Shown: positions 56,309 to 64,000 of the stretch, one piece after another | Numbering within the stretch: position 1 is the first letter of the stretch | Layout of the letters: each line of letters opens with the position of its first letter | Source of the DNA: Pseudidiomarina atlantica | Lineage (GTDB): Bacteria > Pseudomonadota > Gammaproteobacteria > Enterobacterales > Alteromonadaceae | Assembly: GCF_000753735.1 (NCBI RefSeq) | Contig: NZ_JPIN01000001.1 | Location: 310,001-374,000 of the forward strand | Direction: 5' to 3' | DNA length: 64,000 nt | Notes under the pieces: model-generated | The model's database searches: none | What the model was told of the DNA's origin: nothing | The model's input: only the letters and a program-made list of their open reading frames with translations | Made by a program: the position numbers and the translations under genes

Positions 56309-56905
56309 ATGCATCGTGCACTCACCAACATTCCACTATTTCCACTATCGGGCCATGTTTTGCCTGGCGGTGTGATGCGATTACGCATCTTTGAACCACG
56401 GTACATCCGTATGGTTCGAGAAGTGTGCGCGCAAGACGACGGTCGCATTGGTATGTGTATGTTCAATGAACATGGTTCCATTGAAGCCAACTCGCATATC
56501 CATCCAATCGCAACGCTGGCACGCGTGATCGACTTTGAACATCGCGACGACGGTTTACTTGGCATCACCGTCGAAGGTATGGACGCTTGTCAAATCGACG
56601 CGATTAAATCAGACAGCGACGGCTTACGGCGTGGTAACGTCCGTATTATTGATCACTGGCCACCGACGGAGCTACCGCCGCAATTTCAGCATTTGGCCGA
56701 TCGCTTGTGCCAAGTTTATGCAGAATATCCGGAATTGGGCTCTTGCCCCGGTGACGACCGTTTAGGACGCGCTGATTGGATATGTCAACGCTGGCTAGAG
56801 TTATTACCGGTGAATGCAGAAACTAAACAAGAATTGTTGCGCGAACCGTCTTGTGAACGCACATTGGATTACCTCTCTGGTTTGATAAATGAAAGCGAAC
56901 AGTAG
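56309..56905 (+). CDS. Lon substrate-binding-domain protein
   Basis: 198 residues with the PUA-like Lon N-terminal domain only (IPLFPLSGHVLPGGVMRLRI then FEPRYIRMVREVCAQDDG), with no ATPase or protease domain. Such stand-alone proteins have unknown roles, perhaps substrate recognition. The gene ends 4 bases before the sigma promoter and precedes the ECF sigma/ChrR pair, which suggests membership in the stress regulon. AGAGG precedes the ATG. Confidence 0.82.
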   Translation: MHRALTNIPLFPLSGHVLPGGVMRLRIFEPRYIRMVREVCAQDDGRIGMCMFNEHGSIEANSHIHPIATLARVIDFEHRDDGLLGITVEGMDACQIDAIKSDSDGLRRGNVRIIDHWPPTELPPQFQHLADRLCQVYAEYPELGSCPGDDRLGRADWICQRWLELLPVNAETKQELLREPSCERTLDYLSGLINESEQ

Positions 56906-56909
56906 AGTG

Positions 56910-56937
56910 TGATCCATACCTATACAAGTTGCGTAGT
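56910..56937 (+). promoter_or_regulatory. ECF sigma (RpoE/ChrR-type) autoregulatory promoter
   Basis: TGATCC (56910-56915), 16-base spacer, CGTAGT (56932-56937), 38 bases before the sigma factor ATG. This matches the TGATCC/CGTA signature of singlet-oxygen RpoE-ChrR promoters and predicts autoregulation of the sigma/anti-sigma pair. Confidence 0.75.
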
Positions 56938-56975
56938 AGGAAAGTAACTTGAGGAATTATCCAACAGGTAATACT

Positions 56976-57596
56976 ATGCAGACAGTGACTACACCAAAAC
57001 TAGAACGGAAACATATGTCCTCTGCGCAGCCTGATGATCCAGACCATGCTGCGGCTTTGCTCGCCCTAGTAGCAAATGAACAATCGCGTCAAGCCTTTAG
57101 CGAATTGTTTCACTACTTCGCTCCGCGCCTAAAAGCCTATGCAACTCGTCAATTCGGAAATGAACAGACAGCAATGGATTTGGTTCAGGAAACGATGACG
57201 AATGTTTGGAACAAAGCACATTTATTTAAACCAGATCGGGGTTCTGCTTCGACCTGGATATTTACTATTGCAAGGAATATCCGTTTTGACTTCTTACGGA
57301 AGAATAAACATCGCCAGCATGATTTGAGCGCTGACGAATTGTGGCCCGTATTAGCTGAAACGAACGATAGTCTCGATGACGACTACGCACTTGATGATGA
57401 TTTGTTAATGCAGCAGCTCGCTGGCTACTGCGAATCATTACCGAAGGCGCAACGCACGGTTATCGAACTGATTTATGTGGAAGGGAAATCACAACAAGAG
57501 GTGGCGGATGCACTTGGCATTCCTTTGGGAACTGTCAAATCACGCACTCGCCTTGCGTTACAGAAGTTACGAGAGTTAATTAACAGCGATGATTAA
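56976..57596 (+). CDS. rpoE: ECF sigma factor, RpoE/ChrR singlet-oxygen type
   Basis: 206 residues. Region 2 is AFSELFHYFAPRLKAYATRQ with DLVQETMTNVWNKAHLF and STWIFTIARNIRFDFLRKNK. Region 4 is LPKAQRTVIELIYVEGKSQQ then GIPLGTVKSRTRLALQKLRE. It is an ECF11-like member by its adjacent ChrR partner and promoter. I use the ATG at 56976 (AGGTAA upstream); a later ATG at 57015 is possible. It overlaps chrR by 8 bases, so the pair is translationally coupled. The symbol refers to the Rhodobacter type, not E. coli sigma-E. Confidence 0.88.
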   Translation: MQTVTTPKLERKHMSSAQPDDPDHAAALLALVANEQSRQAFSELFHYFAPRLKAYATRQFGNEQTAMDLVQETMTNVWNKAHLFKPDRGSASTWIFTIARNIRFDFLRKNKHRQHDLSADELWPVLAETNDSLDDDYALDDDLLMQQLAGYCESLPKAQRTVIELIYVEGKSQQEVADALGIPLGTVKSRTRLALQKLRELINSDD

Positions 57597-58278
57597 ATTT
57601 CACCCAAGCGAACAGCACCTCTTTCATTACGTTACTGGTGACTTAACACCAGCAATGTTAATGATGGTAGGTACGCATGTGGATATGTGTCCGCATTGCC
57701 AAAACGAGATTCAGCATATTGAAGAATCTCTGGCCCAGAAGGTGTTTGGACAAGCACAAGTACCAGCAGAGCTCACCGAACAGGTCAGTTTTTTTGATGG
57801 TGAAAGCATGCTTGCTTCTATCATGTCGCAAACACCCAAGCGTATTACGCCAGTGATGCGACAAGATGTGCCAAATGAATTAGTATTGGAAGGCAAACGC
57901 TTCCAACTACCAGGCACTCTTGCACGGAATCAACACCGCGTTGGTGAATGGCAGAAAATTCTCGGCCAGATGTGGCGTGCGCCAGTGCACGTTGGCGGCG
58001 AAGATGTACTTACCTTCATCTACATGGATAAGGATACCCGTGTGCCAGAGCACACGCACAAAGGTCGTGAAGCGACCTTAGTGGTGAACGGTGTCTTTAA
58101 CGACGAACGTTCTGAATATCGCGATGGCGATTTCATTTTCGTTGATGATAGCGTGATTCACACCCCAGAGACGCGTCATGAAGATTGTCTAACCTTGTCG
58201 GCGCTAGATGCACCGATGCACTTTACGTCTGGTTTGAGCCGCTTGCTCAACCCGTTTAGTAGCTTATTCTTTAAGTAA
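57589..58278 (+). CDS. chrR: ChrR-type zinc anti-sigma factor with cupin domain
   Basis: 229 residues. The N-terminal anti-sigma domain has a zinc motif of the H-x3-C-x2-C type (GTHVDMCPHCQ). The C-terminal cupin, from about residue 130, shows HTHKGREATLVVNGVFNDER and DGDFIFVDDSVIHTPET with histidines that could bind metal. In Rhodobacter, ChrR releases RpoE on singlet oxygen. It overlaps the sigma gene by 8 bases. A strong terminator follows. Confidence 0.9.
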   Translation: MIKFHPSEQHLFHYVTGDLTPAMLMMVGTHVDMCPHCQNEIQHIEESLAQKVFGQAQVPAELTEQVSFFDGESMLASIMSQTPKRITPVMRQDVPNELVLEGKRFQLPGTLARNQHRVGEWQKILGQMWRAPVHVGGEDVLTFIYMDKDTRVPEHTHKGREATLVVNGVFNDERSEYRDGDFIFVDDSVIHTPETRHEDCLTLSALDAPMHFTSGLSRLLNPFSSLFFK

Positions 58279-58303
58279 TTCTTATCATCATCGCTGTAAA
58301 CCC

Positions 58304-58332
58304 AAAAAAGCCGCTCAATGAGCGGCTTTTTT
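58304..58332. terminator. Bidirectional terminator between chrR and ihfA
   Basis: AAAAAAGCCGCTC / GAGCGGCTTTTTT with a 3-base loop, with T-runs on both strands, serving convergent chrR and ihfA. Confidence 0.9.
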
Positions 58333-58340
58333 CTTGGGTA

Positions 58341-58634
58341 TTACTTTGGTTTAGCGTTGCTGACCCTTTGCTTAAGCTTTTGTCCGGGCCGAAAAGTCAC
58401 TACGCGTCGCGCCGAAATCGGAATATCTTCACCGGTTTTCGGGTTGCGACCTGGTCGCTGGTTCTTGGTGCGCAACTCGAAATTACCAAAACCTGATAAT
58501 TTGACTTCCTCACCTTGTTCTAAGGTACGACGTATCTCTTCAAAGAAGTTTTCGACCAAATCTTTTGCATCACGTTTATTGATGCCAAATTTTTCGAACA
58601 AGTGTTCTGCCATTTCTGCTTTGGTCAGCGCCAT
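58341..58634 (-). CDS. ihfA: Integration host factor subunit alpha
   Basis: DNA-bending nucleoid protein, partner of IhfB. 97 residues. [20 protein letters not shown], then [24 protein letters not shown], is the family pattern, including the conserved proline arm. It follows pheT by 3 bases at the end of the thrS-ihfA operon, as in E. coli. The ihfB partner lies 44 kb away in this window. Confidence 0.97.
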   Translation of the reverse strand: MALTKAEMAEHLFEKFGINKRDAKDLVENFFEEIRRTLEQGEEVKLSGFGNFELRTKNQRPGRNPKTGEDIPISARRVVTFRPGQKLKQRVSNAKPK

Positions 58635-58637
58635 AGC

Positions 58638-61025
58638 TTACTCCCTCAGGGTTGCCCCAAATTCGTTTGTCAGCATCTCTACCACTGCCTTAACCGCGGT
58701 ATTGATTTCATGATCTTCAAGCGTGCGCTCGGGATGCTGTAGCGTCAGCGATAAAGCTAAACTGCGGTATCCGTCAGCAACGCCCGCTCCTTCGTAAACG
58801 TCAAATAAGTTTAGGTCAACCAAGTGATTTACGCCAATATTTTCAATAGCCTTGAGGATCTCCCCTGCGGCAAGTTGGGTTGGCACCACAATTGCTAAAT
58901 CACGACGAATCGATGGAAAACGTGAGATTGCTCGAGCTTGCGGTAACACCTTTGGCTGGATCGCGGCTAACTCTAATTCGAATACGAAGGTGCGCCCATT
59001 CAGGCCCAATTTCTTCTCGAATTGTGGGTGAATGGCGCCGACATGACCGACACATTTACCATTTTTGAAAATCCCTGCTGACTGACCTGGGTGCAACGCT
59101 GGATGGCTATCTGCAGTAAAGGTAAACGCGTGAGCCTCACCGGTACGGGCAAGCAATGCTTCTACGTCGCCTTTGATGTCATAGAAATCAACCGCGCGTT
59201 CACCCTCTTGCCAATGTTCAGTATGCGCTTTACCCGCTCGAATACCGGCGATCATCGGTTGTTGTGCCACGCCATTTTCTGCTTTGTCTTGCGGTAAAAA
59301 GCGCAAGCCGGTCTCAACAAACGCGAGGCTTTGCTGTTGGCGTTTTTGGTTATGCGCCACGGCGCCAATAAGGCCTGGCCATAAACTCACACGCATAGAA
59401 GACATTTCGACACTAATCGGGAATGGCAACGTCAACGCGGCCGCATCATCAAACAACAAGGCTTGATGCTTAGGATCGACGAAGCTGTAGGTAATGGCTT
59501 CTTGGTAACCACGGTCAATCAGCAACTGCTTCAGTTTACTGACCGGTAACTGCGCTTCTTTGCGCGGTACCATACGCAGCGAAGCTGCCGGAGCGGCTGC
59601 CTCGATACGGTGATAGCCATAAACGCGTGCGACTTCTTCAATTAAATCTTCTTCAATCGCAATGTCGAAACGGAAGGTGGGAACGATGACATCCCAGCCC
59701 TGCTCGGTAACCGTAACATTGAAACCTAGACGTTCGAGGATCTCGCTGACTTCAGTGTCGGCAATAGTAATACCAAGCACTTTGCTCAGCCGCGCAGCGC
59801 GCAATTGCACATGTGTCGGCTGTGGCAAATGACGCTCATCTTTAGCTTCTACGATTGGGCCCGCTTCACCGCCACAAATCTCCAGAATCAGCTGTGTTGC
59901 GCGTTCCATTGCAGTGCGCTGTAGCTCAGGATCAACGCCGCGCTCATAGCGATGCGACGCATCAGTATGCAAGCCGAAGCGGCGTGCGCGGCCAGCAATT
60001 GCGTCTGGCGCAAAGAATGCGCTCTCGAGAAAGATATCGCGGCTGCTAGTGGTAACGCCACTGCCTTCACCACCAAAAATACCTGCCATTGCAAGTGCTT
60101 GTTGTTCATCGGCAATCACTAAAATGTCACCGTCAAGCGTCACTTCATTGCCATCTAGCAGGGTCAGTTTTTCGCCTTGTTGCGCCATCCGCACATGCAC
60201 ACTACCTTGTAACTTATCGTTATCAAAAGCGTGCATCGGGTGACCCAGCTCTAACAACACATAGTTCGTCACATCGACCACCGGGTCGATAGCACGGATA
60301 CCACTGCGACGCAGGCGCTCGCGAAGCCACAATGGCGTTGCTGCGGTGACATCCACGTTGCGGACCACACGGCCTAAGTAACGTGGGCATGCAGCCGGCG
60401 CGTCTAGCACAATAGCACGTTGCCCATCGTGCGTTGCGGCAACAGCCGCTATCTCTGGTTCATTGACAGTTAAACGATTCAACACGCCAACTTCGCGAGC
60501 GATACCGCGCAAACCTAAACAATCAGCACGATTTGGCGTTAAATCAACGTCGAAAGTTGCATCATTCAGTTCAAGATACTCACGGTAATCCATACCCACT
60601 GGCGCATCGGCCGGTAACTCAATGATACCGTCGTGATCATCGTTCAAACCAAGTTCAGCATTGGAACACAGCATGCCATTTGAAGGCTGTCCACGTAACT
60701 TGGCTTTTTTAATCTTAAAATCACCTGGTAAGACGGCGCCAATGGTGGCAACTGCTACTTTTAGACCGGTACGGCAGTTTGGTGCACCACAGACGATAGT
60801 CGCCGGTTCGTCGGCACCGATATCAACTTCAGTCACTTGCAATTTATCGGCATCAGGGTGCTGCCAACACTTGATGACTTCGCCCACCACAACGTTATTA
60901 AATGCCGGAGCTACGGGCGCGACATCATCAACTTCTAAGCCAGCCATACTCAGCTGTTCCGCCAAGCCAATTTGGTCTAGCGCTGGATTCACCCAGCTAC
61001 GCAGCCATTTTTCGCTAAATTTCAT
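58638..61025 (-). CDS. pheT: Phenylalanyl-tRNA synthetase beta subunit
   Basis: Forms the alpha2-beta2 enzyme with PheS and contributes tRNA binding and editing. 795 residues. It starts with MKFSEKWLRSWVNPALDQI (B1), then an EMAP-like tRNA-binding domain with VTEVDIGADEPATIVCGAPN. Later B3/B4 editing domain, B5, and the ferredoxin-fold anticodon-binding end (ISRFPSIRRDLAIVVP). It follows pheS by 14 bases and overlaps no neighbour. Confidence 0.97.
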   Translation of the reverse strand: MKFSEKWLRSWVNPALDQIGLAEQLSMAGLEVDDVAPVAPAFNNVVVGEVIKCWQHPDADKLQVTEVDIGADEPATIVCGAPNCRTGLKVAVATIGAVLPGDFKIKKAKLRGQPSNGMLCSNAELGLNDDHDGIIELPADAPVGMDYREYLELNDATFDVDLTPNRADCLGLRGIAREVGVLNRLTVNEPEIAAVAATHDGQRAIVLDAPAACPRYLGRVVRNVDVTAATPLWLRERLRRSGIRAIDPVVDVTNYVLLELGHPMHAFDNDKLQGSVHVRMAQQGEKLTLLDGNEVTLDGDILVIADEQQALAMAGIFGGEGSGVTTSSRDIFLESAFFAPDAIAGRARRFGLHTDASHRYERGVDPELQRTAMERATQLILEICGGEAGPIVEAKDERHLPQPTHVQLRAARLSKVLGITIADTEVSEILERLGFNVTVTEQGWDVIVPTFRFDIAIEEDLIEEVARVYGYHRIEAAAPAASLRMVPRKEAQLPVSKLKQLLIDRGYQEAITYSFVDPKHQALLFDDAAALTLPFPISVEMSSMRVSLWPGLIGAVAHNQKRQQQSLAFVETGLRFLPQDKAENGVAQQPMIAGIRAGKAHTEHWQEGERAVDFYDIKGDVEALLARTGEAHAFTFTADSHPALHPGQSAGIFKNGKCVGHVGAIHPQFEKKLGLNGRTFVFELELAAIQPKVLPQARAISRFPSIRRDLAIVVPTQLAAGEILKAIENIGVNHLVDLNLFDVYEGAGVADGYRSLALSLTLQHPERTLEDHEINTAVKAVVEMLTNEFGATLRE

Positions 61026-61039
61026 TTGAGCACCCGAAC

Positions 61040-62032
<993 letters not shown>

Positions 62033-62070
62033 TTACCCCTGTAAAGGCGCTTATCATAGCGAAAAACCAT

Positions 62071-62100
62071 AAAAAAAGGGAGCAATCTTGCTCCCTTTTT
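62071..62100 (-). terminator. Terminator between rplT and pheS
   Basis: Stem AAAAAGGGAGCA / TGCTCCCTTTTT with a 4-base loop and T-run on the minus strand. Its position is where E. coli has the PheM attenuator, but no phenylalanine-rich leader ORF is seen. Confidence 0.8.
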
Positions 62101-62115
62101 CAACTTCTTCGTGGC

Positions 62116-62469
62116 TTACAGAGAGCTTTTTGCTTTCTCTACCAACGCAGCAAAACCATTTTGGTCGTGAACTGCGATGTCCGCCAGAATTTTACGATCG
62201 ATTTCAACAGATGCTTTTTTCAAACCGTTGATAAAGCGGCTGTATGACAAACCGTTTTGACGTGCCGCAGCATTAATACGCACAATCCACAATTGACGGA
62301 ATTGACGCTTTTTGTTGCGACGGTCACGATAAGCATATTGACCTGCTTTAATAACCGCTTGCTTCGCTACGCGATAAACGCGTGAACGAGCACCATAATA
62401 ACCTTTCGCCTGCTTCAGGACTTTCTTGTGACGCGCTCGCGCGATCACACCACGTTTTACTCGTGCCAT
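62116..62469 (-). CDS. rplT: 50S ribosomal protein L20
   Basis: 117 residues. [20 protein letters not shown] and [20 protein letters not shown] are L20 hallmarks. It is basic and binds 23S rRNA early in assembly. In E. coli it also represses rpmI-rplT translation. Follows rpmI by 16 bases. Confidence 0.98.
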   Translation of the reverse strand: MARVKRGVIARARHKKVLKQAKGYYGARSRVYRVAKQAVIKAGQYAYRDRRNKKRQFRQLWIVRINAAARQNGLSYSRFINGLKKASVEIDRKILADIAVHDQNGFAALVEKAKSSL

Positions 62470-62485
62470 TTGCTATCTCCTTCCC

Positions 62486-62683
62486 TTACGCGAATGGTAA
62501 CATACGCTGAACTAAGCCAACATCAGACTCGTGCACCATGCTCTTAGCACGTAGGTGACGCTTCCGCTTTGAGCTCTTTTTGGTCAGGATGTGACGCAAA
62601 TGAGACTGTTTACATTTGAAGCCGCCTGAAGCGGTTTTCTTAAAGCGCTTTGACGCGCCTTTTTTGGATTTCATTTTCGGCAT
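62486..62683 (-). CDS. rpmI: 50S ribosomal protein L35
   Basis: 65 residues. [20 protein letters not shown] and [20 protein letters not shown] match L35, a small basic ribosomal protein. It lies between infC and rplT as in E. coli, 76 bases after infC. Confidence 0.98.
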   Translation of the reverse strand: MPKMKSKKGASKRFKKTASGGFKCKQSHLRHILTKKSSKRKRHLRAKSMVHESDVGLVQRMLPFA

Positions 62684-62759
62684 GAAAATTACTCCGCATT
62701 GTTAATTGAAAGTGTAACAGGGTGAGGACAACAAAAGTTGGCCTACTTGTGTACCACAG

Positions 62760-63302
62760 TTACTTCTTAGCAGGGGCCAGCACCATAATCATCTGGCGAC
62801 CCTCAGCCCGTCTCGGGAACGACTCAACAGTAGAGATTTCTTGCAAATCGTCTTTGATACGATTTAGCAATTCAATGCCCAACTCTTGGTGCGCCATTTC
62901 ACGGCCACGGAAACGAACGGTGACTTTAGTTTTGTCACCTCCCTCGAGGAAGCGAGTCAGGTTGCGCAGTTTTACCTGGTAATCGCCCTCATCTGTGCCA
63001 GGACGGAATTTGACTTCCTTGACCTGAATCTGTTTCTGATTTTTCTTTTGCTCTTTCGCGTTCTTAGCTTTTTCGTAGAGGAACTTGCCATAATCCATCA
63101 GACGACATACTGGTGGCTCCGCATTTGGGCTAATTTCCACCAGATCAACACCGGCCGTTTCGGCCTTTTCAAGAGCTTCTTGAATACTTACGACACCAAT
63201 CTGTTCACCTTCAACGCCGATTAAGCGCACTTCGTTCACGCGAATATCTTCGTTGATACGATTTTTGTCAGCAGGTTTCTGAGTTCTTTTTCCGCCTTTA
63301 AT
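62760..63302 (-). CDS. infC: Translation initiation factor IF-3 with AUU start
   Basis: 180 residues. IF-3 sorts initiator tRNA and start codons on the 30S subunit. The family N-terminus MKGGKR is present only if translation starts at ATT (63302), with GGAGG 8 bases upstream. That gives exactly the E. coli length. Starts at the first in-frame GTG (63239) would remove 21 conserved residues. The AUU codon allows IF-3 to repress its own translation. It follows thrS, with the ribosome-binding site in the short 19-base gap. Confidence 0.95.
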   Translation of the reverse strand: MKGGKRTQKPADKNRINEDIRVNEVRLIGVEGEQIGVVSIQEALEKAETAGVDLVEISPNAEPPVCRLMDYGKFLYEKAKNAKEQKKNQKQIQVKEVKFRPGTDEGDYQVKLRNLTRFLEGGDKTKVTVRFRGREMAHQELGIELLNRIKDDLQEISTVESFPRRAEGRQMIMVLAPAKK

Positions 63303-63321
63303 GGGTCATTCCTCCAATAAA

Positions 63322-64000
63322 TTAACTAATTTTGCGACTACGCACTTCGTCTTGCAGCTCAGCAATAAATTGCTCAAGGCCTTTTACGCCTTGGTCTTCG
63401 CCGCGACGCGTACGTACCGCAACCGCTTGGTTCTCGACTTCTTTATCGCCAACAACCAACATATAAGGAACACGTTTTAATGTGTGCTCGCGAATTTTAA
63501 AGCCTATTTTCTCATTTCTCAAGTCAGCTGTCGCCCTAAATCCGAGTTTATTCAACTCTTTTACGGTATTTTTGACGTAATCTGCCTGATTATCGGTAAT
63601 ATTCATCACCACGACCTGCGTTGGCGCAAGCCATAATGGGAAATAGCCCGCATATTCTTCAATCAAAATCCCCATGAAGCGCTCGAGTGAACCGAGAATC
63701 GCACGGTGAATCATGACTGGGGTGTGACGTTCATTGTCTTCGCCCACGTAAGTTGCGCCTAAACGCCCTGGTAGGGCAAAGTCCAACTGAATGGTGCCAC
63801 ACTGCCATGCGCGACCTAAACAGTCATGCAAGGTAAATTCAATTTTCGGACCATAGAAAGCGCCCTCACCCGGCAAGTAATCGAATTCGATGCCGTTGTT
63901 TTTCAATGCTTGTGCCAAAGCTTGCTCGGCATGATCCCACACCGCATCATCACCCAAACGTTTTTCGGGACGGGTCGAAAGCTTCACAACGATGTCTTCG
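63322..64000 (-). CDS. thrS: Threonyl-tRNA synthetase, C-terminal part (5' end outside window)
   Basis: Class II synthetase; only the C-terminal 225 residues or so are in the window. The frame is open to base 64000. Conserved pieces are [60 protein letters not shown] (motif 3) and the anticodon-binding domain with [20 protein letters not shown]. infC follows with a gap of 19 bases. A GTG at 63987 is internal. Confidence 0.97.
   Translation of the reverse strand, partial: EDIVVKLSTRPEKRLGDDAVWDHAEQALAQALKNNGIEFDYLPGEGAFYGPKIEFTLHDCLGRAWQCGTIQLDFALPGRLGATYVGEDNERHTPVMIHRAILGSLERFMGILIEEYAGYFPLWLAPTQVVVMNITDNQADYVKNTVKELNKLGFRATADLRNEKIGFKIREHTLKRVPYMLVVGDKEVENQAVAVRTRRGEDQGVKGLEQFIAELQDEVRSRKIS

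Noticed and set aside
62722-62982. Plus-strand ORF opposite infC
   Set aside because: Antisense shadow; infC is unmistakable.
63239-63239. GTG as infC start
   Set aside because: Would delete 21 conserved N-terminal residues; the AUU at 63302 has a good ribosome-binding site.

Overview
The window is a piece of a gammaproteobacterial chromosome, probably Alteromonadales. An Idiomarinaceae-like genome is my best guess, but this rests on general resemblance only. The evidence is the class-typical gene orders (thrS-infC-rpmI-rplT-pheS-pheT-ihfA; gyrA-serC-hisC-aroA-cmk-rpsA-ihfB-lapA-lapB-pyrF; ubiG-gph-nrdA-nrdB-fdx), the rhombosortase, and the protein sequences themselves. Coding density is very high. 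I saw no rRNA, tRNA, CRISPR array, insertion sequence, phage or plasmid genes. Only one gene-free stretch exceeds 300 bases: the nrdA upstream region.

Layout. 1-7.1 kb: the 3' end of metG, rlmI, a HIT hydrolase and a sterol-desaturase-type membrane oxygenase face an inward-pointing ynjB-ynjC-ynjD-ynjF transporter operon. 7.1-11.9 kb: a DUF1499 membrane protein, an exported MsrA-MsrB fusion, a lipoprotein gamma-glutamyltransferase, a rhombosortase and a ComEA-like protein. 11.9-23.2 kb: the minus-strand housekeeping block from gyrA down to pyrF. 23.3-29.2 kb: ubiG, gph, then nrdA-nrdB-fdx-grxA behind two candidate NrdR boxes. 29.2-37.1 kb: hrpA, a CBS protein, isoaspartyl peptidase, a secreted protein with a phospholipase A2-like cysteine/histidine motif, and sbcB. 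37.1-43.8 kb: a GMC oxidoreductase, an MMPL/RND transporter, a YCF48-type protein and a DUF1329 protein, which look like an envelope lipid or hydrophobic-substrate module. 43.8-47.7 kb: a 3-hydroxyisobutyrate-dehydrogenase-like gene flanked by short TTCGTTATTCG-type repeats, a diacylglycerol-kinase-like gene, cmoM, a Nif3 protein and a histone-H1-like Lys/Ala-rich protein.

47.7-58.3 kb is the most interesting part. Ten tightly packed minus-strand genes encode a DUF523-DUF1722 protein, photolyase, an NTF2-like protein, a short-chain dehydrogenase, an FAD amine-oxidase-like enzyme, DUF1365, a cyclopropane-synthase-like methyltransferase, DUF2878, a chalcone-isomerase-like protein and a DUF3833 lipoprotein. 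They lie divergent to a Lon-N-domain protein, an ECF sigma factor and its ChrR-type zinc/cupin anti-sigma. A TGATCC-N16-CGTA element, the RpoE/ChrR-type promoter, sits directly upstream of the sigma gene, and a second exact copy lies inside the photolyase gene. I read this as a photo-oxidative (singlet oxygen) stress regulon that repairs DNA and remodels membrane acyl chains. The set resembles the Rhodobacter furan-fatty-acid (Ufa) enzymes with extra uncharacterised membrane and periplasmic partners.

58.3-64 kb is the ihfA-pheT-pheS-rplT-rpmI-infC-thrS translation operon. infC uses an AUU start codon and thrS runs off the window.
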